Shown here: in pieces, positions 8,373 to 15,720 of the stretch
Layout: each line of letters begins with the position of its first letter
How positions within the stretch are numbered: the stretch's first letter is position 1
NCBI GenBank assembly: GCA_038884455.1
Contig: JAWABU010000009.1
Location: 1-48,057 of the forward strand
Direction of reading: 5' to 3'
Length of the DNA stretch: 48,057 nt
Source: Candidatus Thermoplasmatota archaeon
Lineage (GTDB): Archaea > Thermoplasmatota > E2 > DHVEG-1
Program-made: the position numbers and the translations under genes
Notes under the pieces: generated by a model
Databases searched by the model: none
What the model saw: the letters and a program-made list of their open reading frames with translations, nothing else
Told to the model about the DNA's origin: nothing

Positions 8373-8567
8373 ATGAATAAGGGTAAAGTAACATTTACTC
8401 TTGGTGAAGAGGAGTTCATCAAAGCTTTAATAAATCAATTCGGTATTACACGCATAGAAGCTATAGAATACGTGATACAGTATAAAGAAGATCAGATGAG
8501 CTATTACGAAAGTTTAGGAAAAAAGGAACTTGTGGAACAGCTAAAAAAGGAACTTGGTATTACATGA
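8373..8567 (+). CDS. hypothetical small protein
   Basis: 64 residues, four bases after folE2. Helical: EEEFIKALINQFGITRIEAIEYVI looks like a helix-turn-helix or UBA-like two-helix unit, then a charged helix. Its TGA overlaps the next ATG (ATGA), so translation is coupled. Confidence 0.65.
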   Translation: MNKGKVTFTLGEEEFIKALINQFGITRIEAIEYVIQYKEDQMSYYESLGKKELVEQLKKELGIT

Positions 8568-8854
8568 ATACTATTGTAAACACACACTTTCCTGTTTTTA
8601 AACACTGCGGTTGCAAAAAATGTCATATTTCAGGAATTTTATTCAAACCCATGTGGGTAATATACGACGATTGTTATTCAACAGAGTTTAGCGGAATTAT
8701 TTTTAAGCACAGAGTTTATATTTGCAAAAAATATAATGATACAATAACCACCACAAAAAAGGTAGCAAAAGAATTTTACCATAAGTATATGGAAGAAGTG
8801 CTACAAAAAATTGCCTTGCCACAAACAAAGGATTCAGTATGTTTAAACCAATAA
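8564..8854 (+). CDS. hypothetical Cys-rich small protein
   Basis: 96 residues, start overlapping the previous stop. An N-terminal HCGCKKCHISG segment (HxCxxCH) could bind a metal or haem-like group, but a soluble zinc site is more likely as no signal peptide is present. Its 3' end overlaps the start of the superoxide dismutase gene by 16 bases, tying it to that enzyme in translation. Function unknown. Confidence 0.65.
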   Translation: MNTIVNTHFPVFKHCGCKKCHISGILFKPMWVIYDDCYSTEFSGIIFKHRVYICKKYNDTITTTKKVAKEFYHKYMEEVLQKIALPQTKDSVCLNQ

Positions 8855-9459
8855 AACTACCCTATGCATTCAATGCGCTTGAGCCAACAATAAGTTCAGC
8901 AAATTTAGATCTTCATTATTCAAAACATTACAAAGGATATATTAAGAAACTAAACGAACTAGCAAAACGGATCGACAAATACAGTTCGTTAGAAAGGTTG
9001 GTTAAAGATTCATCAGCAAATGCAGCAATTGGTGATACAGCGGTATTCAATATGGCTGCGCAAGTCTGGAACCATGAATTTTTTTGGAAGAGTATGACCC
9101 CCAATGAAACGAAACCTTCGTTTCGGTTTCAACGCCAAATTGAAAAAAGTTTTAAATCACTGAAGGATTTAAAGGAACAATTTGAAGAAGCTGGAATTAA
9201 TCACTTTGGTTCAGGATGGGTCTGGTTGGTTATGCACAAAGAAAAGAAAACGCTAAGTATACAAACAACACACGATGCTGATACACCGATTGTGCATTAT
9301 TCTTATGTTCCTTTATTGGTTTGCGATGTTTGGGAACATGCATATTATCCAACATACCAACATAACCGTACTGAATACCTTAAAAACTTCTGGTTCATAG
9401 CAAATTGGAAGTTTGCATCCGAAAATTACGAGAATAACCTAACAATACACGGCAATTAA
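8839..9459 (+). CDS. sodB: Fe-type superoxide dismutase
   Basis: 206 residues, the length of the Fe/Mn superoxide dismutase family, which converts superoxide to oxygen and peroxide in the cytoplasm. The four metal ligands are visible: His26 in LHYSKHY, His79 in WNHEFFW, and Asp and His in LVCDVWEHAYYPTYQ. Gln75 in AAQVWNH is the outer-sphere glutamine found at that position in Fe enzymes. GSGWVWLV and the YLKNFW.IANW end are also conserved. All active-site parts are present, so it looks functional. An auxiliary metabolic gene of this type is rare in phages. Translationally coupled to the upstream gene. Confidence 0.92.
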   Translation: MFKPIKLPYAFNALEPTISSANLDLHYSKHYKGYIKKLNELAKRIDKYSSLERLVKDSSANAAIGDTAVFNMAAQVWNHEFFWKSMTPNETKPSFRFQRQIEKSFKSLKDLKEQFEEAGINHFGSGWVWLVMHKEKKTLSIQTTHDADTPIVHYSYVPLLVCDVWEHAYYPTYQHNRTEYLKNFWFIANWKFASENYENNLTIHGN

Positions 9460-9630
9460 ATCACTGGCTTTACAAAACGATGTGCTAATTATCAACTCGG
9501 TACAACCGAAATTTCGCCTGGATGCGCAAATTGTATCAACAGATACACTCGTTCTGACTTAAGAGAATGGGTACCTTGTTTTGTATACCATGACTTTCTA
9601 GATGTCCATAAAGTCAAAAATGAAATATAA
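9460..9630 (+). other. start-less open frame directly after sodB
   Basis: The frame of sodB stays open for 56 codons after its TAA, up to TAA 9628-9630. It has protein-like composition and spaced cysteines (QLGTTEISPGCANCINRY). There is no ATG, GTG or TTG start of its own with a ribosome site. Either a decayed gene whose 5' end was lost when sodB was inserted, or a readthrough extension. The remaining bases to 9683 hold only a leader for the next gene. Confidence 0.4.
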
Positions 9631-9683
9631 CCCTTGTCTTGTTTATCTTCATTATGTAAACTACTTAAAAGCAGGAGAATACT

Positions 9684-10616
9684 ATGGAAGTTAAATACAA
9701 CTTACCAAATATAGGTGATAAGTTTGGTGACTGGGAAGTAATAGATAACACCATTAGATATATTTATCCAACATCTACTACTCCTACACGGTATTGTAAA
9801 GGAGTATTAGTACGATGTCCTCATGGAGTTATTGCTGGAAGAACAATTTCTGCTCTATGTAGGGGCGACACAAAAGGTTGTGTGCAGTGTGGTGGTGAAC
9901 AGAAGTATAAAGGAATAGGAGATCTTTCAGCATCTTATGTCAACTCCGTTCAACTTGGTGCAAGGGAAAGAAATTTAGAATTTAATGTATCGTTAGAATA
10001 TCTTTGGGCTCTTTATAATGATCAAAACCGCAAATGTGCTCTTAGTGGCATGGATATTACCCTTGATCCACAATACAGTACTCATTATAGACAAGACGAA
10101 AAATCTGTAACACAAACAGCATCTTTGGACAGGATTGATAACAACCTTGGGTATATAGAGGGGAATGTCCAGTGGCTTCACAAAAAAGTTAATTTAATGA
10201 AAAACTCTTACAATCAAGAAGAATTTGTAGATTTGTGTGAATTAATTAGTAAACAGAGAAAACCTGAACCACGAACAAGAGTAATCATTCGCCTTTCAGT
10301 CGAAGGAATACACCGATGGGCTGAGTGTCCTATAGAAGAAGTATCATATCTAAGGCAATACCATCGCCACATATTCAACGTGATTGGAAAAGCATATGTA
10401 ACACATTCGGATAGAGATATAGAATTTATCCAAGCGGCTCACGATATCCGGCAATATTTATATGATAACTACTATAATGAGCAATACAAATGTTTATTTT
10501 TTAATGATAAAAGTTGTGAAATGTTAGCTGATGAAATCGTTACTAGATTTAAATTATACGAATGTGAAGTAAACGAAGATGGTGAAGGTGGCGCAATTGT
10601 TAAAAATTACGAATAA
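9684..10616 (+). CDS. HNH homing-type endonuclease
   Basis: 310 residues, ribosome site CAGGAG. Residues 1-75 hold paired cysteines (RCPHGV..., KGCVQCGG) typical of the zinc-ribbon region of phage HNH proteins. The nuclease core is at about 112-190: CALSGMDI, then SLDRIDNNLGYIEGNVQWLH, then VNLMKNSYNQEEFVDLCELI. This matches a well-known phage HNH family whose core Asp/His/Asn coordinates one metal. The C-terminal 110 residues are an unrelated extension. It stands alone with a strong terminator behind it, as a free-standing homing endonuclease would. Confidence 0.88.
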   Translation: MEVKYNLPNIGDKFGDWEVIDNTIRYIYPTSTTPTRYCKGVLVRCPHGVIAGRTISALCRGDTKGCVQCGGEQKYKGIGDLSASYVNSVQLGARERNLEFNVSLEYLWALYNDQNRKCALSGMDITLDPQYSTHYRQDEKSVTQTASLDRIDNNLGYIEGNVQWLHKKVNLMKNSYNQEEFVDLCELISKQRKPEPRTRVIIRLSVEGIHRWAECPIEEVSYLRQYHRHIFNVIGKAYVTHSDRDIEFIQAAHDIRQYLYDNYYNEQYKCLFFNDKSCEMLADEIVTRFKLYECEVNEDGEGGAIVKNYE

Positions 10617-10654
10617 CTATGGATTTGAGTGAATTTATAGGAGAGTGTAAAAAC

Positions 10655-10690
10655 GTGGTCTAGCCGCTATAGACCACAATGACCGTTTTT
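10655..10690 (+). terminator. rho-independent terminator
   Basis: Perfect 8-bp stem GTGGTCTA / TAGACCAC (10655-10662 and 10670-10677) with a 7-base loop. It is followed after a short spacer by a T6 run (10685-10690). It ends the transcript of the HNH gene. Confidence 0.8.
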
Positions 10691-10762
10691 TGCTCATCAT
10701 ATAGTAGCCCACACAGATCCACAGAACACCACCATAAGTCAGATAAAATATTGGAGAATTTT

Positions 10763-11158
10763 ATGAAATTAACCGAACCATTATTGATATGTGACAAAAC
10801 TTCGCCATATACCGGAAAAATTTATCCGTATGAGGAAGTACTTAAAATGGTTAAACAATATAATAGTACACCATTACATAAAAGATATGGCTTATATGTT
10901 AAGAATTTAGCAACATATAGTGTAGATATGCCTCTTAATTCAATTTCACACACAACAGATAGTATATTCCTTGAGGGAAATCATTTAATGGCTGAGGTTA
11001 GTATACTTTCAACACCTGAAGGACAAGAAGTTATTAAAAATATTGAGAATTTAAGATTAAGCCCAGTCATATCATATACAACCGATAAAAAACAAAAAAT
11101 TATGAACATGATGCTAATTAGAACAGATTTTGTATTTAACAATAGGACATCGAAATGA
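10763..11158 (+). CDS. small prohead-protease-like protein, unknown role
   Basis: 131 residues from ATG 10763, chosen because TTGGAGAAT precedes it; upstream frame codons lie in the terminator. The centre (NSISHTTDSIFLEGNHLMAE, then VSILSTPEGQEVIKNIENLR) resembles the substrate-side strands of T4 gp21-type prohead proteases (SH...WWEG..L.G....LDTPAG). It is much shorter than a protease, and no catalytic Ser/His pair was assigned. Its stop overlaps the ATG of the transglycosylase, so the two are coupled; a helper role there is possible but unproven. Confidence 0.6.
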   Translation: MKLTEPLLICDKTSPYTGKIYPYEEVLKMVKQYNSTPLHKRYGLYVKNLATYSVDMPLNSISHTTDSIFLEGNHLMAEVSILSTPEGQEVIKNIENLRLSPVISYTTDKKQKIMNMMLIRTDFVFNNRTSK

Positions 11159-11997
11159 AATTTAGCAATCCATCTTTTTGTTTCATTACACCCGTATCAT
11201 ATCTCGACTACGCAGCATGGTCCAAAACACACCTTGTGTTAGCTCATTTAGTTGATCATAACGAGAAATATGCTGAGTTTTATAAACAGCGCTCTTTATT
11301 CGGAGACCTAATAATGATGGATAATAGCGCGTATGAGTTGAAAGAACCATATGCTCCAAATAAGTTAATTGAATTGGGACAAAAGTGTGGTGCTCACGCA
11401 ATAGTTCTTCCTGACTATCCGTTTCAACCAGGACAAAAAACTATTGATGCAGCAATTAAATTTATTCCCCAATTTAGAGATTTTGGATTTAAAACTTTTT
11501 TTGTACCACAATCTAAAGAAGGAGATTTAAAAGACTACATTGAAACATATAAATGGGCTGCAACAAATCCTGATATCGATATTATTGGTATGTCCATTCT
11601 TGGAATACCAAATGCTATTCCGTATTGTAATCCAGCATATGCGCGTGTTGTAATAACGCAGATTCTTATTGACTTAGGTATTTTTAATTTTGATAAACAT
11701 CATCACTATCTCGGTTTAAATGCGGGTCCTGCACTTGAAATTCCGACACTAATTCGTATGGGTGCTTTAGATACAGTCGATTCGTCAGGTCCTGTATGGG
11801 CTGCCATTTTAGGACATGCTTACACGAAAGAAGCAGATAGTTATCAAATGGTTTCGAAATTAAAGTTGTCCGTTGATTTTGGTCTTAAATTTTCGAAAGA
11901 CGAAGCAACGCACGAACGCATCAGAAACAACTTGTTAATGACCCTCGATTTATTTAATACACAACAGAATACAAAAGCATGGTATGCCCAAGATTAA
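11155..11997 (+). CDS. dpdA: DpdA-like (TGT family) DNA 7-deazaguanine transglycosylase
   Basis: 280 residues, a TIM-barrel of the tRNA-guanine transglycosylase family in its short phage (DpdA) form. Visible marks are DNSAYEL (about 60), VLPDYPFQPGQ (substrate-binding Asp region), GMSILGIPN, YLGLNAGPALEI and GALDTVDSSGPVWAA, the last carrying the Asp expected to act as nucleophile. The zinc site of bacterial TGT is missing, as in DpdA. Phage DpdA enzymes swap guanine in DNA for preQ0-type bases. folE2, queD and queE in the same window support this over tRNA modification. Start overlaps the preceding stop (ATGA). Confidence 0.8.
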   Translation: MKFSNPSFCFITPVSYLDYAAWSKTHLVLAHLVDHNEKYAEFYKQRSLFGDLIMMDNSAYELKEPYAPNKLIELGQKCGAHAIVLPDYPFQPGQKTIDAAIKFIPQFRDFGFKTFFVPQSKEGDLKDYIETYKWAATNPDIDIIGMSILGIPNAIPYCNPAYARVVITQILIDLGIFNFDKHHHYLGLNAGPALEIPTLIRMGALDTVDSSGPVWAAILGHAYTKEADSYQMVSKLKLSVDFGLKFSKDEATHERIRNNLLMTLDLFNTQQNTKAWYAQD

Positions 11998-12317
11998 TTA
12001 AGATAATAAAACGAAGCATAGAAGTAGTCAAAAAGTTGTGTATTTTTGTGTATACTGATCCACGAGCGTGGGAGAATGTTAAATGGGCTGCAAATGGATG
12101 TTATATTGCTGCAACAGTTATGATGTTAAGTCCTACGATTGCTGCTAAATCTACTTTACCGTGGATTGCGTATTTTACTGGTAATTCAATTTGGCTTTTA
12201 GATTCAATTCGCAATAAAAACAGGCCTTGGATTTATATGTCGGGATTTTTCGTTGGTTGGAATATTGTATTGATTGTATCAAGAATATTTCCTACGATAT
12301 TTTTGTTTCCGTCTTAG
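11979..12317 (+). CDS. small membrane protein
   Basis: 112 residues, starting inside the end of dpdA. The N-terminal 30 residues are basic; then about three hydrophobic segments follow (ANGCYIAATVMMLSPTIAA, LPWIAYFTGNSIWLL, YMSGFFVGWNIVLIVS). A member of a phage inner-membrane protein group with a WxxxxG..Y N-half; function not recognised. The alternative is a frame shadow, but the hydrophobic segments and coupling to dpdA argue for a real gene. Confidence 0.65.
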   Translation: MVCPRLIKIIKRSIEVVKKLCIFVYTDPRAWENVKWAANGCYIAATVMMLSPTIAAKSTLPWIAYFTGNSIWLLDSIRNKNRPWIYMSGFFVGWNIVLIVSRIFPTIFLFPS

Positions 12318-12362
12318 GAACAACACACTAATATGGTCAATTTATAAGATAGAAAAAATAAG

Positions 12363-12500
12363 ATGTTAATAATAAAATCAATATTAGGATTTTTATTTAA
12401 TCGTTGTTACCATAAATGGACAGTATGGTCTAAACCATATACGTTTGGACTTACTGATTATCAACGCACTACATGTATTAAATGTAATATCACAATTTAA
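12363..12500 (+). CDS. 45-residue protein with C-H...CxxC pattern
   Basis: A short gene with the pattern CYHKWTVWSKP...QRTTCIKC seen in many small phage proteins (C.HKW..WS....Q.R.C..C), probably a minimal zinc ribbon. ATG 12363 follows AATAAGATG; the ribosome site is weak. It fills the gap before the dUTPase-family gene. Confidence 0.6.
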   Translation: MLIIKSILGFLFNRCYHKWTVWSKPYTFGLTDYQRTTCIKCNITI

Positions 12501-12543
12501 AGAACGCTTGGCTGGACAGACAAATATAAGGAGAAAAATAATT

Positions 12544-13071
12544 ATGTTTATAAATCCAAAAATTGCTATAGAAAAAGGTTGGATTAAAGGCAATATAGAA
12601 CAAAAGAATATTCAACCAAATGCTATTGACTTTACACTTGATAAACTTTACAAAGTTAATGATTGGGCAGAATTTTATATTAGTGAATCTGGTAAAGAAA
12701 TGAGAAACGGAACAGAAGCACTAATAATCAGCAATCCAAGTAATTTTTTCGTTGGTGATTTCTGGAAACTTGAAGCTAATTCTGTGTATGATGGAATGTC
12801 TAATATGTATGTTGAAATTCCAGACGGAGTGGCTGCTTACTTGGTTGTTCGCTCTACTTTAAACCGCAATGGTCTTTTTATTACGTCTGGTTTATATGAT
12901 AGTGGCTTTAGGGGACACATTGGTTTTGTTATTCATAATCGCAGTGGTGCAGCCTACATTGCGCCGGGCACAAGAGTGGGACAAGTTATTTTTGTAGAAT
13001 CAGAAAATGCTCTAAGGTATGCTGGCGGATGGAATCATAACCAAGGAACGCATTATATGGAGAAAAAATAA
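12544..13071 (+). CDS. dUTPase / dCTP deaminase family protein
   Basis: 175 residues from ATG 12544 after AAGGAGAAAAA (an upstream frame extension is ignored). Family marks: QPNAIDFTLDKLY, VRSTLNRNG, SGLYDSGFRGHIGFVIHN and APGTRVGQVIFV, i.e. the Dcd/dUTPase trimer fold. In dCTP deaminase the strand after the FxGH motif carries a catalytic Glu (LEL or LEF). Here it reads GFVIHN with no Glu, which favours dUTP pyrophosphatase over deaminase. Either way it lowers dUTP or feeds dTMP synthesis. Stop and next start overlap (TAATG). Confidence 0.8.
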   Translation: MFINPKIAIEKGWIKGNIEQKNIQPNAIDFTLDKLYKVNDWAEFYISESGKEMRNGTEALIISNPSNFFVGDFWKLEANSVYDGMSNMYVEIPDGVAAYLVVRSTLNRNGLFITSGLYDSGFRGHIGFVIHNRSGAAYIAPGTRVGQVIFVESENALRYAGGWNHNQGTHYMEKK

Positions 13072-13274
13072 TGAAAACAATAGAAATTGATGTTAATTTT
13101 TTTGAGCACTTGCTTAACTGCTTAGCTAATCAAAAATTTATTGAATCAAGTTCAAATAAAAAAGAAGATCAAGAAATTATTGATGCAGCATACCGATTGG
13201 GTATGGATTTACTTCTGAATCATACTATCAAAAATCGTATGTTTATTATGGAAGAGAACGTAAATGGTGGATAA
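13071..13274 (+). CDS. hypothetical small protein
   Basis: 67 residues, coupled at both ends (TAATG upstream, 11-base overlap downstream). Helical and acidic; no recognisable motif. Its place between the dUTPase-family gene and the exonuclease puts it in a nucleotide-metabolism operon. Confidence 0.65.
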   Translation: MKTIEIDVNFFEHLLNCLANQKFIESSSNKKEDQEIIDAAYRLGMDLLLNHTIKNRMFIMEENVNGG

Positions 13275-13875
13275 ACCACGCGGATACTTTGATAAAGTGC
13301 TGGCAAAAGACTGTGAAACAAGCGGTATGAATTACAATACCGTTGACCCATCTATTGGTTTTCAGTCAATTTCGTGGGGATTAATCGTTGCTGACGCAGA
13401 AACGTTTACACCAATTGAAAAACTGTATGTTGAAATTAAATGGGACGGAAAAAGTCAATGGTCAGATGAAGCTGAAAAAATACACGGTCTGTCGCGAGAT
13501 CATTTAGAAAAGAATGGATTAACGAAGGAAGAGGCTGCAGCAGAAATCGGAAATTTAATATATAGACACTGGAATCCAAAAAGTGATTTTAGTTATCAAC
13601 GAAACGTTCGTTGTCTTGGACATAATGTAGCAACGTTTGACATTTGGTTTATGCGTAATCTACTTGAACCATTTGGAATTATGTTCCCAACAGGCAATAG
13701 ATTTATAGATACTTCAAGCATTGCGTTTGCAACGTTTGGTTGTTTTAATTCTGACGATGCATTTGACTTAATTGGTATAAAACGTAATAAACACAATGCT
13801 TTAGCTGATGCTCAAGCGTCTTTAGATTTTGTTAAAACCGTGAGAAAACTATGCAATTCATTTTTAGGAGAATAA
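13264..13875 (+). CDS. DEDDh 3'-5' exonuclease (DnaQ-like)
   Basis: 203 residues. The exonuclease motifs are in order: ExoI DCETSG (about residue 17), the substrate region KIHGLS, ExoII GHNVATFDIWFM (about 117), and ExoIII HNALADAQASL (about 180), giving the D-E-D-D set and the general-base His. Phage proteins of this kind degrade host DNA or RNA ends or proofread. Start overlaps the preceding gene, and the stop is followed at once by the next ATG. Confidence 0.88.
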   Translation: MVDKPRGYFDKVLAKDCETSGMNYNTVDPSIGFQSISWGLIVADAETFTPIEKLYVEIKWDGKSQWSDEAEKIHGLSRDHLEKNGLTKEEAAAEIGNLIYRHWNPKSDFSYQRNVRCLGHNVATFDIWFMRNLLEPFGIMFPTGNRFIDTSSIAFATFGCFNSDDAFDLIGIKRNKHNALADAQASLDFVKTVRKLCNSFLGE

Positions 13876-14331
13876 ATGGAAATTTTAACTAATCCAACGT
13901 ATGATCAAATACACGACGGTTGTATTAATCTTTCAAATCAAATTAAACAAAACTTACCAAAAGTGGATTATATAATTGGTCTGGCTAGAGGTGGACTGTT
14001 TCCTGCGGTTATAATTTCACACATTCTAAATGTACCTATGTTAACCGTTCACTATTCTTCTAAAGAAGGTGTTGGTGATAACAAAAATCATGAAAATATT
14101 TTACCCGATCTCTCACCAAGAAAGAGTTATGTTTTTGTTGATGATATTGCTGATTCGGGTAAAACATTAGCAGAGATTTTTAAATATTACACACTGAAAA
14201 AAGTTGTTATACATACCGCAGTTCTATACTACAAAGAGCATAAAACAAATCATTTGTTTGCTCCTGACTGGTATTGGCAAATGATATACGAAGACACAGG
14301 TTGGATTTGCTTTCCTTGGGAAAAGCAATAA
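13876..14331 (+). CDS. phosphoribosyltransferase
   Basis: 151 residues, type I PRTase fold. IIGLARGGLFPAVIISH is the hood/loop region, and VFVDDIADSGKTL is the PRPP-binding motif (DD.(A/S)DSGKT). The pattern is closest to xanthine/hypoxanthine-guanine PRTases, implying purine salvage. The substrate base cannot be fixed from sequence; the nearby deazapurine genes make an unusual purine possible. It starts right after the exonuclease stop. Confidence 0.85.
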   Translation: MEILTNPTYDQIHDGCINLSNQIKQNLPKVDYIIGLARGGLFPAVIISHILNVPMLTVHYSSKEGVGDNKNHENILPDLSPRKSYVFVDDIADSGKTLAEIFKYYTLKKVVIHTAVLYYKEHKTNHLFAPDWYWQMIYEDTGWICFPWEKQ

Positions 14332-14403
14332 GCAGCGCAATATTAACGTGCGGATTAAAACTAAATCTGTTTTACAGTCAAATGGTTGAAATTATTTAAA
14401 AAA

Positions 14404-14616
14404 ATGAGCAATAATTATAGTATTTCGGATGTTATTAAGGATGCCATTTCAGGCAATCTTGAACTTGCTGATAAACAGACACAAACAAATCGTGAAAATG
14501 TATGCAACGAATGTGAATATCAAAACCAAATGTTAAATACATGTACATTGTGCGGATGTGTAATTAAATTAAAAATTACATTTAAAAAAACTTCTTGTCC
14601 ATTGGATAAATGGTAA
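14404..14616 (+). CDS. small zinc-ribbon protein
   Basis: 70 residues from ATG 14404 (a TTG at 14386 could add six). A four-Cys pattern, VCNECEYQNQ...TCTLCGCVIKLK, then a final KKTSCPLDKW, matches a widespread phage family of tiny CxxC...CxxCGC...CP..KW proteins. Function unknown; zinc binding inferred. Confidence 0.75.
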   Translation: MSNNYSISDVIKDAISGNLELADKQTQTNRENVCNECEYQNQMLNTCTLCGCVIKLKITFKKTSCPLDKW

Positions 14617-14620
14617 TATA

Positions 14621-14965
14621 ATGTTGGAATATTCATTTGATTATTGGCTTGACCTGTTCAAAAAGGATCCAAAAGAGTTTGAGCGCCAAAGAAATTTAAT
14701 ATTGGAAAACACAGTAAATCAATGGTACCCGTATGATCATGAAAAGGCACATAAAATCCTAGCACAAATAAACGCTGCTAATATGCGACTCGATAGAATT
14801 AAAAATAATATGGAACGATTTAACCAAATACAAGTCATGTTTTGGAAACAAGTTAAAATTTTTAACGAAAGTTTGCACGGAAATATTTCGCATAATAAAA
14901 GCGTTAGTAATTCTGCAAAAGTAATAAATCTATCAGAGTTCAACAAAGCTAAACCCCCTTGTTGA
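14621..14965 (+). CDS. hypothetical helical protein
   Basis: 114 residues, four bases after the zinc-ribbon gene. Aromatic, acidic N-terminus (SFDYWLDLFKKDPKEFERQR) then long helix. No family recognised. Its stop codon overlaps the -35 box of the next promoter. Confidence 0.65.
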   Translation: MLEYSFDYWLDLFKKDPKEFERQRNLILENTVNQWYPYDHEKAHKILAQINAANMRLDRIKNNMERFNQIQVMFWKQVKIFNESLHGNISHNKSVSNSAKVINLSEFNKAKPPC

Positions 14966-14990
14966 CTAAGGCACATATTTTTGATATAGT
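14962..14990 (+). promoter_or_regulatory. sigma70-type promoter
   Basis: TTGACT, 17 bases, TATAGT; serves the monocistronic gene at 15058, which has a TAAAGGAGAAC ribosome site and a strong terminator. Confidence 0.85.
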
Positions 14991-15057
14991 ACCCAGATTG
15001 GAGATATATCTCCTAAATTCATAAAATTATTAATCTAATACCTTAAAGGAGAACGAA

Positions 15058-15540
15058 ATGAGTAAATCAAAATCTGTAGAATCATTAACTTGGAATCAAC
15101 GCTTAGCCATCATTGATAAATTTAACCCAACAGACGAACAAGTGTGTGCAGCGTTTGGTGTTTCAAGTGCTGAGCTTAAAACAGCCCAAGAAATGCGCCA
15201 AGCTGGTACTCTAACACCATCAAAAGACATTGATCTCGCGAAGTATTCAAATATTTTTGAAAAAAATGGTACAAATGTATCCCACCACACACGTCCTGAA
15301 ACAGCAAACAAGCGTACACAAGTTGCAAAAAAACGTGGGCGCAAGGGAGACAAAATTCAACAAGCTTTTACAGCAATTCCTTCTTCACCAGTTCATGCAG
15401 AGCAGTTTGTAAAGCAACATAATATTTCAATGGCCGTTTTGCGTCAAAGTAAGCGTTTTGATAAAACGGGATTGGGTGTTGTTCGGGTAAAAAAGGACAA
15501 GGCCACGAAGTCGCTAATGGTTTGGCGTGAAACTAACTAG
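15058..15540 (+). CDS. probable nucleic-acid-binding protein, monocistronic
   Basis: 160 residues with its own promoter, ideal ribosome site (AAAGGAG) and perfect terminator, the layout of a highly expressed regulator. Residues 20-50 (NPTDEQVCAAFGVSSAELKTA) look like a helix-turn-helix. A central AKKRGRKGDK resembles a degenerate AT-hook. A second helix-turn-helix-like stretch is at about 118-145 (EQFVKQHNISMAVLRQSKRF), followed by a basic strand end. DNA binding is inferred from these motifs and net charge. A transcription factor or nucleoid-type protein are both possible. Confidence 0.75.
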   Translation: MSKSKSVESLTWNQRLAIIDKFNPTDEQVCAAFGVSSAELKTAQEMRQAGTLTPSKDIDLAKYSNIFEKNGTNVSHHTRPETANKRTQVAKKRGRKGDKIQQAFTAIPSSPVHAEQFVKQHNISMAVLRQSKRFDKTGLGVVRVKKDKATKSLMVWRETN

Positions 15541-15549
15541 AAAGCAAAC

Positions 15550-15581
15550 AACCATACAACCATACAACAATACAACAATAC
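15550..15581. repeat. 8-bp minisatellite, four copies
   Basis: aaccatac twice then aacaatac twice, directly after the stop of the gene at 15058 and before its terminator. Confidence 0.85.
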
Positions 15582-15640
15582 AACAGCTATTTCTTGATGT
15601 GCACTATAGCAGAAATATGAGTATCGTCTCGGTTGTTTCA

Positions 15641-15676
15641 GAAAGGGGCCTATGTACATAGGCCCCTTTCGTTTGT
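15641..15676 (+). terminator. strong rho-independent terminator
   Basis: A perfect 30-base palindrome at 15641-15670 (15-bp arms: GAAAGGGGCCTATGT and its complement) followed by GTTTGT. It may work in both directions. It isolates the gene at 15058 from queE. Confidence 0.9.
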
Positions 15677-15720
15677 AATATTTTGAATTAAAATACTATA
15701 AAAAATCGTTAGGAGAAAAT

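Noticed and set aside
12544-13071. Certain call as dCTP deaminase
   Set aside because: The strand that should carry the catalytic Glu reads GFVIHN, so dUTPase is at least as likely.
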